Source: Hyphomicrobiaceae bacterium
Lineage (GTDB): Bacteria; Pseudomonadota; Alphaproteobacteria; Rhizobiales; Hyphomicrobiaceae
Reading direction: 5' to 3'
Length of the DNA stretch: 64,000 bases
Assembly (NCBI GenBank): GCA_020442165.1
Contig: JAGRKV010000032.1
Coordinates: 1-64,000 of the forward strand
Numbering within the stretch: position 1 is the first letter of the stretch; each line of letters starts with the position of its first letter. Position numbers and translations under genes: made by a program. The notes under the pieces were generated by a model. It did not search any database and was not told the DNA's origin. It saw only the letters and a program-made list of their open reading frames with translations. Shown here in pieces: positions 26,467-37,014 of the stretch.

Positions 26467-26886
26467 GGCTGCCCAGCCAGCCGTCTCTGCCCCCAGACGG
26501 TTGGACATCTTTGCGGTCCGACACACTCTCTTGGACTAGGTGTGAGCTTTCGATGGGCTCGGAAGGACGCTCAATCTTTTGGTCTTGAGCATGTTTTTCA
26601 CGCCGATCCGCTACGCACTTCGGCTAAACATGCTCCAACCTTCCACGGCTCAACACACTCATTGATGCCGGTGTCATCCGACCCACGCGCCGATTTCTGA
26701 TCTAGGACAGAAATATCGTGTGCGAGGTTCGGCATGCGAGACCGTGTAAGCGCTGAAAATACAGAAACCTTGTACTTTCTGGCGGAAGACACCCCTTTCA
26801 ACATACGGCATGGTTCGCTCGTTCGCGCGCGCGCAGCCCGGGCTTGGCCGCGTGCCAGCAGGCGCACCAGGGAAAGGACACGGACG
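26467..26886. other. Intergenic region holding palindromic repeat copy D
   Basis: About 420 bases between dnaJ and the cytochrome gene. The first 70 bases are the dnaJ trailer (CCCCCAGACGG with no clear terminator); then comes repeat copy D, then about 240 bases that should hold the cytochrome promoter. Open frames here are short. I see no other structure. Confidence 0.5.
26540..26637. repeat. Palindromic repeat family 1, copy D
   Basis: The core AGCATGTTTTTCACGCC...GGCTAAACATGCT spans 26588-26634. Its flank GGGCTCGGAAGGACGCTCAATC (26555-26575 region) matches copy A closely, so the unit is longer than the hairpin. This copy has drifted at the middle (CGCCGATCCGC against CGCTGAACCGC) and lost the terminal CTAG (reads CTCCAA). 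It lies between dnaJ and the cytochrome gene. Confidence 0.7.
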
Positions 26887-27294
26887 ATGGACCTTAAGAT
26901 CTCGGCGGCGCTCTCTGCCGCGATTGCCGCGGCAGCAGGCTGCCTCCTCGCTGGCTCGGCCGGCGCTATGAGCCCGGCGGGCGAAGAGGCCATGAACACC
27001 GCAGGCCACGTCATGTTCGATCACCGCTGCCGCAGCTGCCATGCTGACGATCCCGCAAAGCAAAGCTATGGCCCCAGCCTCATTGGCATCGTTGGCCGCA
27101 AGGCTGGTACTGTCGAGGGCTTTGCCTATTCGGAAGCCATGAAGTCCTCAGGCATCGTGTGGGACGAGGATCAGTTGCGCAAGTGGATCGCTGACAACAC
27201 AAGCATTCTTCCTGGCACGCGGATGAAACATATCAACATCTCCGACAAGAACGAGCAGGACTTCCTGCTGTCCTATCTGAAGTCTCTGAAATAG
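26887..27294 (+). CDS. Class I c-type cytochrome
   Basis: The 135-residue protein has a signal peptide (hydrophobic about residues 8-27) and one heme site, CRSCH (Cys48, Cys51, His52), in a class I cytochrome c fold: GHVMFDHRCRSCHADDP, then YGPSLIGIVGRKAG, SEAMKSSGIVWDEDQL and PGTRMKHINI, where the methionine is the likely sixth heme ligand. It resembles cytochrome c2-like electron carriers in the periplasm. The ATG at 26887 follows GGAAAGGAC and opens the signal peptide; it ends just before a very strong terminator, so it is a single-gene unit. Confidence 0.88.
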   Translation: MDLKISAALSAAIAAAAGCLLAGSAGAMSPAGEEAMNTAGHVMFDHRCRSCHADDPAKQSYGPSLIGIVGRKAGTVEGFAYSEAMKSSGIVWDEDQLRKWIADNTSILPGTRMKHINISDKNEQDFLLSYLKSLK

Positions 27295-27317
27295 AGAGCT
27301 ATCTGATAGTCGCTGCC

Positions 27318-27355
27318 AAAAGGCCCGGATGCAGGAAGCTGCATCCGGGCCTTTT
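27318..27355 (+). terminator. Strong rho-independent terminator after the cytochrome gene
   Basis: A perfect 17-bp stem (27318-27334 with 27339-27355), beginning AAAAGGCCCGGATGCAG, with a GAAG tetraloop. The descending arm ends CCTTTTGCTTT, and an A run precedes the stem, so it could work in both directions. Confidence 0.93.
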
Positions 27356-27565
27356 GCTTTCATGGCAAGCGGGGCGGGGCGGGCGGCGCGGCGAAGGTGG
27401 AGCAGCGGTGCAACGACATCATCCGCCGGCATTGTCATTTCAGATCGCATGCCGTGACCGCGCAGCCCGCTGCGGTTATCATCGGCCCCGGACGACATCC
27501 TCGACGTCCATGATCGACCGCGGAGCGCCGTTTGGCTGCAAACCAACACACAATGGAAACTGCCC

Positions 27566-28153
27566 ATGACTCAACCCGTCCGCCTGCTGTTTCTGCCAGG
27601 ATCGCAGCGCAGCGCTTCCTACAACAAGAAGCTGGCCCGGCTTGGCGCATCGATCGCGGAGGCCAACGGCGTTGCTGCCACATTCGCAGATCTTGGCGAC
27701 TACCCGATGCCGATCTACGACGGCGACCTGGAAGCCGAGAAAGGGCCGCCGGAAAACGCTGCAAAGCTCAAGCACTTGATGGCGCTGCATTCCGGAATCT
27801 TCATTGCATCTCCGGAATACAACAGTTCGATTTCGCCGCTGCTGAAGAATGCGCTCGACTGGGTCAGCCGCGTTCGCGAGCACAATGAAGCGGCAAACGA
27901 GGTGTTCAAGACCCGTGTGTTCGCCCTGGGTTCGGCTTCACCCGGTGGCATGGGCGGCCTCAGGGGACTCAATACCGTGCGTCAAGTCCTTGAACTGGGC
28001 CTTGGTGCCCTTGTCCTGCCGGAACAATTTGCCGTGCCGCGCGCTGCCGACGCCTTCGACGACAACGGCCACTTGAAGAACAAGGACTCCCAGGAAACAT
28101 TCAAGGTGCTGATCCAGAAGCTTGCCCGGGCCGCCCACGTGTTGCATGGGTAG
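27566..28153 (+). CDS. NADPH-dependent FMN reductase family flavoprotein
   Basis: The 195-residue protein matches the FMN_red/flavodoxin-like fold: RLLFLPGSQRSASYNKKLAR with the S/T-x-R-x-x-S flavin-phosphate loop, GDYPMPIYDGDLE, and SPEYNSSISPLLKNALDWVSR, the conserved YN segment. Such enzymes reduce FMN, azo dyes, quinones or chromate; the real substrate cannot be told. No signal or membrane helix: cytoplasmic. It starts at ATG 27566. PyrF follows 57 bases later, likely in the same transcript. Confidence 0.85.
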   Translation: MTQPVRLLFLPGSQRSASYNKKLARLGASIAEANGVAATFADLGDYPMPIYDGDLEAEKGPPENAAKLKHLMALHSGIFIASPEYNSSISPLLKNALDWVSRVREHNEAANEVFKTRVFALGSASPGGMGGLRGLNTVRQVLELGLGALVLPEQFAVPRAADAFDDNGHLKNKDSQETFKVLIQKLARAAHVLHG

Positions 28154-28210
28154 TTGGCCCGCCGCTCCGCGCAGCTGGCGCCCAACAGACAACCAGGACG
28201 AGCGATCGCC

Positions 28211-28927
28211 ATGAGCCACGACATCGCTTTGAGAGAACGCCTGATCGTCGCGCTCGACATGCCGACGGTGGAAGAGGCAGCTCGGCTCGTTGCGCAACTC
28301 GGCGACGGCGTAACCTTCTACAAGGTGGGGCTGGAGCTGCTGTTCGCTGGCGGACTTGATTTCGCGCAGCACCTGAAGTCCCACGGCAAGCGTGTCTTCC
28401 TCGATATGAAGCTTTTGGACATCGGCAACACGGTGGAGCGCGCGGTTGCCAATGCCGCCGACTTCGGCGTCGATTTTCTGACCGTGCATGGGCACGACCT
28501 CAAGACGCTGCACGCAGCAGTCGTGGGGCGGGCCAACTCACCGTTGAAGCTCCTCGCCGTCACCGTGCTCACAAATCTTTCGTCCGATGATCTCAAACAG
28601 CAAGGCTCGTCGATGTCGCCAAGCGATCTCGTCCTGCACCGCGCACGCATGGCGCGGGAGGCCGGCTTCGACGGCGTCATCGCATCGGGGCAGGAGGCGC
28701 ATAAAATCCGCGCGGCCGTAGGGCCCAATTTCCTCATCGTGACGCCCGGCATTCGCCTTGAGGGCAGCGCGATGGACGATCAGGAGCGCGTGATGACGCC
28801 GGAACACGCCATCCGTTCCGGTGCGGACCACATCGTCGTGGGCAGACCAATTACGCAGGCCGATGATCCACGCGCGGCGGCGCTGGCGTTCCTGCAGCAC
28901 ATCCGCGACGCCATGAGTTTGAATTGA
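28211..28927 (+). CDS. pyrF: Orotidine 5'-phosphate decarboxylase
   Basis: PyrF makes UMP from OMP, the last step of pyrimidine synthesis. The 238-residue TIM barrel shows LIVALDMPTVEEA, YKVGLELLFAGG, the catalytic FLDMKLLDIGNTV (Asp65, Lys67, Asp70), FLTVHGHDLKTL, LTVLTNLSSDDL and VTPGIRLEGS with the phosphate-binding GRPITQADDP. The ATG at 28211 gives the conserved length; the frame is open 19 codons upstream. It is followed by a DUF1330 gene. Confidence 0.94.
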   Translation: MSHDIALRERLIVALDMPTVEEAARLVAQLGDGVTFYKVGLELLFAGGLDFAQHLKSHGKRVFLDMKLLDIGNTVERAVANAADFGVDFLTVHGHDLKTLHAAVVGRANSPLKLLAVTVLTNLSSDDLKQQGSSMSPSDLVLHRARMAREAGFDGVIASGQEAHKIRAAVGPNFLIVTPGIRLEGSAMDDQERVMTPEHAIRSGADHIVVGRPITQADDPRAAALAFLQHIRDAMSLN

Positions 28928-28976
28928 GCGGCGCCCCTCACAGCACACCACATGCAATTGAAAAGAGAGAGCTGAA

Positions 28977-29264
28977 ATGCCCAAGGGATATGTCATCGCG
29001 CACGCCACGGTCACGGACGCGGAGAAGTGGGGCCAATACGTTGCCAAATCAAAGGTGGCGCTCGACAAGTATGGCGGCACGCCGATCGTGCGTGGCGGCG
29101 CATGCGAGATCATGGAAGGCAACGGCACCCAGCGCAACGTCGTGATCGAATTCGCGAGCTACGCTGATGCACTCGCCTATGCCAAGTCGCCCGAGTACGC
29201 CGAAGCGAAAGCCATGCGCCAAGGCGCCGGCAGCATCGACATCACCGTTGTCGAGGGGGTTTGA
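28977..29264 (+). CDS. DUF1330 family protein
   Basis: The 95-residue protein is a single DUF1330 domain, a dimeric ferredoxin-like fold: GYVIAHATVTDAEKWGQYVA, YGGTPIVRGGACEIMEG, RNVVIEFASYADALAYAKS and SPEYAEAKAMRQGA. The family is widespread; its chemistry is uncertain. A GAGAGAG site precedes the ATG. It lies 49 bases after pyrF, so it probably shares that transcript. Confidence 0.85.
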   Translation: MPKGYVIAHATVTDAEKWGQYVAKSKVALDKYGGTPIVRGGACEIMEGNGTQRNVVIEFASYADALAYAKSPEYAEAKAMRQGAGSIDITVVEGV

Positions 29265-29466
29265 CCACAACATGCGGGCATAGGTGGCAGCTGGCCGCCA
29301 ACTAAATGTTCGCAGCCCCGCCCAGACATCCATTCATCGGTGACAATTCGTGTTGTGACCTGACAGCGACAGCGCGGTCAATTCCTCGCACTGACTCGGC
29401 GATCTCGGTTGAAGTGACGAATATCTTGTTACCTTAACGTGACAGAGATTCGCTTGGGGTCTGAAC

Positions 29467-30240
29467 ATGAAACTTGGCCGCACTTTCGCAGCGGCGTTGC
29501 TGAGTGGCGTTGTCATGGCTGGCAACGCGATCGCAGCAGATCGGAGTGGTGACGCGCGTAGCGGCGGTCTCGAGGGTGGGCCCGCAGCGTCTGCCGCGCC
29601 GTTCTCATGGTCGGGGTTCTATTTGGGCGGTCACATCGGCGGCACCTGGTCGCCGGTGGCTTATCAATACACATCAGCAGCATATGTCTTTGACAACACT
29701 TACGCGTATGACCGGGCCGTTTGGGTGGACCCATCGTCGTTGTCTGGCGGCCTGCAGCTTGGACTTCAGCGCCAGTTTGGTCGCTTCGTCACGGGCGTCG
29801 AAATTGGGTATTCTTTTCAAGAAGGCTCAGAAACGGTCCTTGTCCGCAGCAATCTGACATCGCTGAAGACTGAAATGGGCGATCTTCTGACCGTAGCCGG
29901 GCGCTTTGGCATCGCGAACGACAAGCTGTTGAGCTACGTCAAAGCAGGCTATGCCAGCGCCGATATTGCGGTTGATGGTTTGGAATTGCGCAATTCCATT
30001 GTGTTGAGAAACCGAGCGCATGATTTGGCGCATGGCTATCTGCTCGGCGCAGGTATCGAGTATGCGATAATGGATAATGTCACCGTGGGCTTGGACTACA
30101 CCTACGTGAATCTCGACGCCGGTGACGCGACCTTCGATATACCAAGCTCATTCCGAACGACGGCGTCCTACCATGGCATCGATGTTGACATGCACCAGGT
30201 CACTTTCCGCGTGAATCTGCTGCTCCATCACGATCGCTGA
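29467..30240 (+). CDS. Outer-membrane beta-barrel protein (Omp25/Omp31-like)
   Basis: The 257-residue protein has a clear signal peptide (core about 8-22, cut after AIAA near 24) followed by FSWSGFYLGGHIGGTW, the hallmark entry strand of the alphaproteobacterial opacity/Omp25-31 type barrels. Alternating strands follow, for example GGLQLGLQRQFGRFVTGVEIGY, and the C-terminal HGIDVDMHQVTFRVNLLL matches the barrel end. It is a small porin-like barrel anchoring or shaping the outer membrane. A non-coding 200-base stretch upstream gives it its own promoter. Confidence 0.88.
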   Translation: MKLGRTFAAALLSGVVMAGNAIAADRSGDARSGGLEGGPAASAAPFSWSGFYLGGHIGGTWSPVAYQYTSAAYVFDNTYAYDRAVWVDPSSLSGGLQLGLQRQFGRFVTGVEIGYSFQEGSETVLVRSNLTSLKTEMGDLLTVAGRFGIANDKLLSYVKAGYASADIAVDGLELRNSIVLRNRAHDLAHGYLLGAGIEYAIMDNVTVGLDYTYVNLDAGDATFDIPSSFRTTASYHGIDVDMHQVTFRVNLLLHHDR

Positions 30241-30500
30241 AACGCACCGCTGAAATAGCCGCGAAACCCAAGTTCGAGCGACAGCGACACCCACAGGCAC
30301 GTGCTCATTGCTCATTGGGCTATTCTTTCTGGACTGAACCTGACGGCACCATGACAGGCGCTATGCTGTGGTGACTGGCAAGACGCTGGATTGCCAGTGG
30401 TGCTGGTGATGCAGACAGCCCTTCCTTTCCACGTCGAGTTTTCGCATGATCTGGGGCAGCGCATCGGGCGTTCGACGGCATCCTCTCGATGGAGGTTCGG

Positions 30501-31307
30501 ATGGGTGATGAGTTCTCCGGCAGCTACCCGATCGAATCGCGCAGCGGCGAAATCGACCGGCTCGCCGTGCAAGGTCTTGCCATGGCTCCGGATGCGGAAC
30601 GTATGCTCGACCTCATTGGCGTCAGCGAAGGCTGGTCGTGTCTCGACATCGGCTGCGGCCCGGGCGGCATCACAGGGCTGTTGAGTAGGCGCGTCGGACC
30701 CGAAGGCCGCGTGGTTGGATTGGACATGAACGCGGGCTTTCTGGAGCATGCGCGCGCGGGTGCCGCCGCCAATACCCAGTTCATACTGGGCGACGCTTAT
30801 GGATCGCAGCTCCCGGCGGCGTCATTCGACCTCGTCCACATGCGCTTTGTCGCCAGTACCGCCGGCGACCCGGAACGGCTCCTTCAGGAAGCGAGACGGC
30901 TTGCGCGGCCGGGAGGAACGATCGCGTTGCAGGAGCCTGACGGCTCCACCCTGAACTGCTATCCACCGCATCCAAGCTGGGACAAACTCAAGTCCGCCTT
31001 GCTCGGCGCCTTCAGTGGGGTGGGCGCGGACCTGGAGCTGGCCCGGCGGCTTTACCATGTCGTCTGCCAGTCTGGCCTCGCTGACGTCCAATACCGGCCC
31101 TTCATCGTCGGCGTGCGGTCGATGGACCCCATGGTCGATTATTTGCCCGCGACGGTGCAATCGCTGCGGGCAACGGTGGTCAAGCTGGGTCTGCTGGACG
31201 AAAGCGAATTTGCCGACACACTGGCTCAATGCCGGGCACACCTCGCGCAGCCGGGCACTGCCTTCACCATGTATACCGTTGCCCAGGTGTGGGGCCGAAA
31301 CGGTTGA
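30501..31307 (+). CDS. SAM-dependent class I methyltransferase
   Basis: The 268-residue protein has a Rossmann methyltransferase core: [21 protein letters not shown] (motif I), [15 protein letters not shown] (motif II), [20 protein letters not shown] and the [16 protein letters not shown] strand. The C-terminal part ([14 protein letters not shown]) is less conserved. The substrate is not evident; small molecules or quinone-type compounds are typical. A GGAGG lies five bases before ATG 30501, better than an in-frame ATG at 30489. TrmD follows 117 bases later. Confidence 0.8.
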   Translation: MGDEFSGSYPIESRSGEIDRLAVQGLAMAPDAERMLDLIGVSEGWSCLDIGCGPGGITGLLSRRVGPEGRVVGLDMNAGFLEHARAGAAANTQFILGDAYGSQLPAASFDLVHMRFVASTAGDPERLLQEARRLARPGGTIALQEPDGSTLNCYPPHPSWDKLKSALLGAFSGVGADLELARRLYHVVCQSGLADVQYRPFIVGVRSMDPMVDYLPATVQSLRATVVKLGLLDESEFADTLAQCRAHLAQPGTAFTMYTVAQVWGRNG

Positions 31308-31423
31308 GGATTTATTCGGGGGCGTGGCGGCAATCGCCGCCCCTACACCCTCGGGCGGATATCTGCTTTAAGCTGCATCTGACGCCAATCCCGGTCACCG
31401 CAGCAGCCTTACGCAACGCCACA

Positions 31424-32155
31424 ATGCCCCACCGGCCAGAACATGATGCTACCCGCCAGGCATGGCGCGCATCCATCCTGACGCTGTTTCCGGAGATGTT
31501 TCCGGGACCGCTGGGCCTGTCATTGGCCGGGCAGGCGCTGGACGCCGGACTTTGGTCGCTCGCCACACATCAGATCCGCGAGCACGGGCTTGGACGGCAT
31601 CGGGCGGTGGACGATACGCCAGCCGGAGGCGGCGCCGGCATGGTGATGCGTGCCGACGTGGTCGGAGCGGCGGTCGACTCGGCCCGTAGCCAGGATGGTG
31701 CGGACCTGCCGCTGATCTACTTCTCGCCGCGAGGCACACCGCTAACCCAGAGCCTTGCCCACGAGTTGGCGGAGGGGCCGGGTGTCATGCTGCTGGCCGG
31801 ACGGTTCGAGGGATTGGACCAGCGGGTGATCGAGGCGCGCGGCATGCGCGAGATCTCGATTGGCGACTACATCCTGTCGGGCGGCGAACTGGCGGCAATG
31901 GTGCTTCTTGATGCCTGCATCCGGCTCTTGCCCGGCGTCGTCGGCTCAGCCGACAGCCTCACCCATGAGAGCTTTGAAACCGGGCTGCTGGAGCACGCTC
32001 TCTACACAAAGCCGCGTGAGTGGGAGGGCAGGTCCATTCCCGAAGTCCTGTTATCTGGCGACCACAAGAAAATCGCCGCGTGGCAGGAGACCGACTCCCT
32101 CAGGATTACGTCTGAGCGCCGGCCCGATCTGCTGGAAGCGCGCAAGCGACGCTAA
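31424..32155 (+). CDS. trmD: tRNA (guanine-37-N1)-methyltransferase TrmD
   Basis: TrmD methylates G37 next to the anticodon and prevents +1 frameshifting. The 243-residue protein has the trefoil-knot (SPOUT) features: [39 protein letters not shown] with the SAM loop, [16 protein letters not shown] and the knot signature [17 protein letters not shown]. The C-terminal helical domain has [13 protein letters not shown]. It stands here without rpsP, rimM or rplS, with which it usually forms an operon, and precedes a LysR gene and leuC. The start follows a weak ribosome site. Confidence 0.93.
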   Translation: MPHRPEHDATRQAWRASILTLFPEMFPGPLGLSLAGQALDAGLWSLATHQIREHGLGRHRAVDDTPAGGGAGMVMRADVVGAAVDSARSQDGADLPLIYFSPRGTPLTQSLAHELAEGPGVMLLAGRFEGLDQRVIEARGMREISIGDYILSGGELAAMVLLDACIRLLPGVVGSADSLTHESFETGLLEHALYTKPREWEGRSIPEVLLSGDHKKIAAWQETDSLRITSERRPDLLEARKRR

Positions 32156-32349
32156 TCGCCTGGAAAACGACCCCCCAGTCCTGCTGCTTTGGTCACTATT
32201 CTGATTGCAGACTTTGCTTAAGCTTTGCAAAATTCGCATAGCTTGACTATATTGTGCACTGCAACGATGGTATGCCACGGGCCATTCGGCAGTGTCGAAC
32301 GAACTGCCTGAAGGTGCGCTGTGCTTGCGCAAAAAAAGGACGTCCGCAG

Positions 32350-33240
32350 ATGGACTGGGACAAGCTCCGCATCTTCCACGCCGCCGCCGAAGCCGGCAGT
32401 TTCACCCACGCCGGCGACACTCTGCACATGAGCCAGTCAGCGGTGAGCCGGCAGGTGTCGGCTCTCGAAAAGGACCTGAAGATCTCGCTGTTCCACCGCC
32501 ACGCACGCGGACTGGTGCTGACCGAGCAGGGCGAGATGCTCTACCGCACCGTCGCGGAGGTGATGAACAAGCTGCACACGGTCGAGACGCTCCTGTCCGA
32601 CACCACCACCAAGCCATCGGGGGAATTGCGCGTCACAGCGGCGACCGGGCTCGGCACCGTCTGGGTGACACAGCGTTTGCGGGAATTTCTGGAGCTTTAT
32701 CCAGAGGTGCGCATCGACCTCAACCTCAACGACGAGCAGGTCGACTTGTCGATGCGCGCGGCCGACGTGGGGCTCTGGACCCGCGAGCCCGATCAGGCGG
32801 ATCTGATCCGGCGCCCGCTCTTCTCAATGAAAGTGCGCGCCTATGCGTCCACCCAGTACATCCGCCGTTTTGGAGCGCCCACGACACTACAGTCGCTCGA
32901 TAATCACCGCATTGTTTCCTACTCTGGCGTGCCGTCGCAGCACCTCGCCGCCATCACCTGGATCGAGAGTGTGGGACGTGACGGCCAGCCGCCGCGGGTG
33001 CCGGTTTTCCGCGCCAATTCGGTGGTGGCCCTCAAGTATGCCGTCCGCTCGGGCATCGGCATCGGCATGATTCCCGATTACATGGTGGAGGAGGAAAGCG
33101 ACCTCGTCACTGTGCTGACGGAGATCGACCCGCCGACCCTGCCGATCCTGTTCGTCTACCCTGAAGAGCTCAAGACGTCGAAAAAGGTGCAGGTTTTGCG
33201 CGATTTTCTGTTGTCCAAGGCGCGGCAGGTGAAGATCTGA
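32350..33240 (+). CDS. LysR-family transcriptional regulator
   Basis: The 296-residue protein begins MDWDKLRIFHAAAEAGSFTHAGDTLHMSQSAVSRQVS-type sequence, with a winged helix-turn-helix at residues 1-60 and the LysR effector domain after it (GELRVTAATGLGTVWV, IGMIPDYMVEEES). The target genes and ligand are unknown; the neighbour leuC is co-oriented 215 bases downstream, so regulation of leuC is possible but not shown. An AAAGGACG site supports ATG 32350. An imperfect CGGCGCGC/GCGCGCCG hairpin follows the stop at 33244-33266. Confidence 0.88.
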   Translation: MDWDKLRIFHAAAEAGSFTHAGDTLHMSQSAVSRQVSALEKDLKISLFHRHARGLVLTEQGEMLYRTVAEVMNKLHTVETLLSDTTTKPSGELRVTAATGLGTVWVTQRLREFLELYPEVRIDLNLNDEQVDLSMRAADVGLWTREPDQADLIRRPLFSMKVRAYASTQYIRRFGAPTTLQSLDNHRIVSYSGVPSQHLAAITWIESVGRDGQPPRVPVFRANSVVALKYAVRSGIGIGMIPDYMVEEESDLVTVLTEIDPPTLPILFVYPEELKTSKKVQVLRDFLLSKARQVKI

Positions 33241-33455
33241 GAACGGCGCGCCGGACGAGCGCGCCGCCCCGTTGCTGGGCAGCCGCTGCGGCGACGGGCC
33301 GCCCGGCACAGCCCCAGTCATGAGCCATTTGCGCGGTTCCGGTCAAATCGCTATCTAAGTGGCGGCCGCATGCCCTGCCGCCGGGCGCGACGATACGCGA
33401 CCGGAAGGAACGGTGTGGCGCGGACCGGCAAGCCAATCCCTGCCAACCTCTCAAC

Positions 33456-34889
33456 ATGGCGAGCACGATGACCAAGACCGCGCCTACCACGCTCTACGAC
33501 AAGATCTTCGAGGACCACGTCGTCGAGCGCTCACCCGACGGCACCTGCCTCCTCTATATCGACCGCCACCTTGTCCATGAGGTGACGAGCCCGCAGGCGT
33601 TCGAGGGACTGCGCATGGCTGGCCGCAAGGTGCGCGCGCCGGAGAAGACGCTCGCCGTCGTCGACCACAACGTGCCGACCACCGACCGCAGCCATGGCAT
33701 CGCGGACAATGACAGCCGCATCCAGGTGGAGACGCTGGCCAAGAACGCCGCCGATTTCGGCATCGAGTATTACAACGAGCTCGACAAGCGCCAGGGCATC
33801 GTTCACGTCGTCGGGCCCGAGCAGGGCTTCACGCTGCCCGGCACCACTATCGTCTGCGGCGATAGCCACACCTCGACGCATGGCGCATTCGGCGCACTGG
33901 CGCACGGCATTGGCACGTCTGAAGTGGAGCATGTGCTCGCCACGCAGACGCTGGTGCAGAAGAAAGCCAAGAACATGCTGGTGCAGGTGGACGGCAAGAC
34001 ACCGCACGGCGTCGGCGCCAAGGACATCATCCTTGCCATCATTGGCGAGATCGGCACTGCGGGCGGCACCGGCCACGTCATTGAATATGCGGGCGAAGCA
34101 ATCCGCGATCTCACCATGGAAGGCCGCATGACGGTCTGCAACATGTCGATCGAAGGCGGCGCACGCGCTGGCATGATTGCGCCCGACGAGAAGACCTATG
34201 CCTTCATCGAGGGCAAGCCCAAGGCGCCCAAGGGTGCGGCCTGGGACATGGCGATGAAATACTGGCAGACGCTGAAGACTGACGAAGGCGCGCACTTCGA
34301 TTCCGTCATCAAGCTCGACGCCGCCAAGCTGCCGCCGATCGTGACGTGGGGCACGAGCCCTGAAGACGTCGTCGCGATCACCGGCATGGTGCCAGACCCT
34401 GCCAAGGTGGAGAACGAAAACAAGCGCGCGTCGATGGCCCGCGCGCTCGACTACATGGGCCTCGTCGCTGGCACGAAGATCACCGACATCCCGCTCGACG
34501 TCGTGTGGATCGGCTCATGCACCAACGGCCGCATCGAGGACCTGCGCGCAGTGGCCAAGATTGTGGAAGGCAAACAGAAGGCGTCAAACCTCGCCTATGT
34601 CATGGTCGTTCCCGGCTCGGGTCTCGTGAAGGAGCAGGCGGAAGCGGAAGGCCTCGACAAGATCTTCAAGGCTGCCGGTTTCGAGTGGCGCGAGCCCGGC
34701 TGCTCGATGTGTCTGGGCATGAACCCCGACCAGCTGAAGCCCGGCCAGCGCTGCGCCTCGACGTCAAACCGCAACTTCGAAGGCCGTCAGGGTTACAAGG
34801 GCCGCACGCATCTCGTCTCGCCCGTGATGGCGGCGGCGGCAGCGCTCGAAGGCCACTTCGTGGATGTCAGGGAGTATCCGGGGGCGTGA
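33456..34889 (+). CDS. leuC: 3-isopropylmalate dehydratase large subunit
   Basis: LeuC with LeuD isomerises 2- to 3-isopropylmalate in leucine synthesis. The 477-residue aconitase-type protein has [31 protein letters not shown] [16 protein letters not shown], and three iron-sulfur cysteines in [11 protein letters not shown] and [11 protein letters not shown], with the closing [12 protein letters not shown] substrate loop. An ATG at 33468 four codons on is also possible. Neither leuD nor leuB is in the window. A clear terminator follows. Confidence 0.96.
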   Translation: MASTMTKTAPTTLYDKIFEDHVVERSPDGTCLLYIDRHLVHEVTSPQAFEGLRMAGRKVRAPEKTLAVVDHNVPTTDRSHGIADNDSRIQVETLAKNAADFGIEYYNELDKRQGIVHVVGPEQGFTLPGTTIVCGDSHTSTHGAFGALAHGIGTSEVEHVLATQTLVQKKAKNMLVQVDGKTPHGVGAKDIILAIIGEIGTAGGTGHVIEYAGEAIRDLTMEGRMTVCNMSIEGGARAGMIAPDEKTYAFIEGKPKAPKGAAWDMAMKYWQTLKTDEGAHFDSVIKLDAAKLPPIVTWGTSPEDVVAITGMVPDPAKVENENKRASMARALDYMGLVAGTKITDIPLDVVWIGSCTNGRIEDLRAVAKIVEGKQKASNLAYVMVVPGSGLVKEQAEAEGLDKIFKAAGFEWREPGCSMCLGMNPDQLKPGQRCASTSNRNFEGRQGYKGRTHLVSPVMAAAAALEGHFVDVREYPGA

Positions 34890-34922
34890 GGTCAACGGTC
34901 AAGATTGACCCCAAACGCTTAG

Positions 34923-34953
34923 GGGCGGGCACCAGAGCCCGCCCTTTGTCGTT
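34923..34953 (+). terminator. Terminator after leuC
   Basis: GGGCGGGC (34923-34930) pairs with GCCCGCCC (34937-34944), loop ACCAGA, followed by TTTGTCGTTT. It ends the leuC transcript. Confidence 0.85.
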
Positions 34954-35027
34954 TGGCCTTACTCATTGTCTGTCATGATTGGCGGCCCTAGACGAGGCCG
35001 ACATCGGGTCTGCGCCATTCTTTCAGA

Positions 35028-35687
35028 TCAAGCGGCCTTGTCGCGCGGTGCATCCCGATGCAGCGGAGCGCCACCACCGCTTGCGCCGCCGTTCCTGCCA
35101 TCCATTTTCTCGCGCAGGAGGCGCTCGGCTGCCGCTACATTCGGCACGCCGGCGAGTATCTCGACGTCCTTGGACTTGTCGCCGTCGCTGTCCTGATAGA
35201 CCAGCGTGGTAACGGTCAATGTACCGCTGCCATCGCGGCGTTCACGCTTCAACAGCGACACGATCCTGGCCGGGTCCCATGAGGCGACTTCCTTCGTGCG
35301 TCCATCCCAGCCGATCCGGATGAGCCGCTTGTCGGTGATGACGTAGATCATGCGGCGGGACTTCGCCCACGCCCAGAACGGCGCGCCAACCATCGCCAAA
35401 CCGATCAACACGAAGGCGCTGACAAAAACGATGGCTATTCCGAGGGCGGCCGGACCCCACCCGTTCATTGCCGCTGTGTTCGCTTTTCCGAAAAGGGCGA
35501 CATGGACCATGGCGCCGAACATGCCGCCGGACAGTGCCAGCCACGGTATGCCCATCAGCCAGGCCGGCGTTGCACTCCAGAAAATTGAGCGGGGGTTGGG
35601 ACGGCCGGTCCAGCGAATGATTTCGCCTTGTGTTTCGGCGGTGATCGTCTGGACTGCGTCGTGCGGCAATTCGTTCAGTGGGTTCAT
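35028..35687 (-). CDS. Membrane protein with a bacterial PH-like domain
   Basis: The 219-residue protein has two to three hydrophobic helices (ATPAWLMGIPWLALSG, HVALFG, LGIAIVFVSAFVLIGLAMVG) and then a C-terminal beta-rich part: RMIYVITDKRLIRIGWDG, EVASWDPARIVSLLKRE and DGSGTLTVTTLVYQD, the pattern of bacterial PH domains, where YVIT(D/N)KR is typical. Such proteins sit in the inner membrane; the ligand is unknown. I chose ATG 35687 with an AAGGTG site; the long upstream extension to 35927 lacks any protein character. It faces trxB. Confidence 0.75.
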   Translation of the reverse strand: MNPLNELPHDAVQTITAETQGEIIRWTGRPNPRSIFWSATPAWLMGIPWLALSGGMFGAMVHVALFGKANTAAMNGWGPAALGIAIVFVSAFVLIGLAMVGAPFWAWAKSRRMIYVITDKRLIRIGWDGRTKEVASWDPARIVSLLKRERRDGSGTLTVTTLVYQDSDGDKSKDVEILAGVPNVAAAERLLREKMDGRNGGASGGGAPLHRDAPRDKAA

Positions 35688-35724
35688 GGCCGCACCTTGG
35701 CACAACTTAATTAGGCATTTGTGA

Positions 35725-36894
<1,170 letters not shown>

Positions 36895-37014
36895 GCCGCC
36901 AAGCCTTCACGGCTCCTCAACCCAACCCGACTAGACTGACACTCGTGTTTTGTCCTCTTTCCCTGGCGGCCCGTGTGGGTGTGCCGGGATGAGCCATGCG
37001 TGAGTGAAGTGTTC

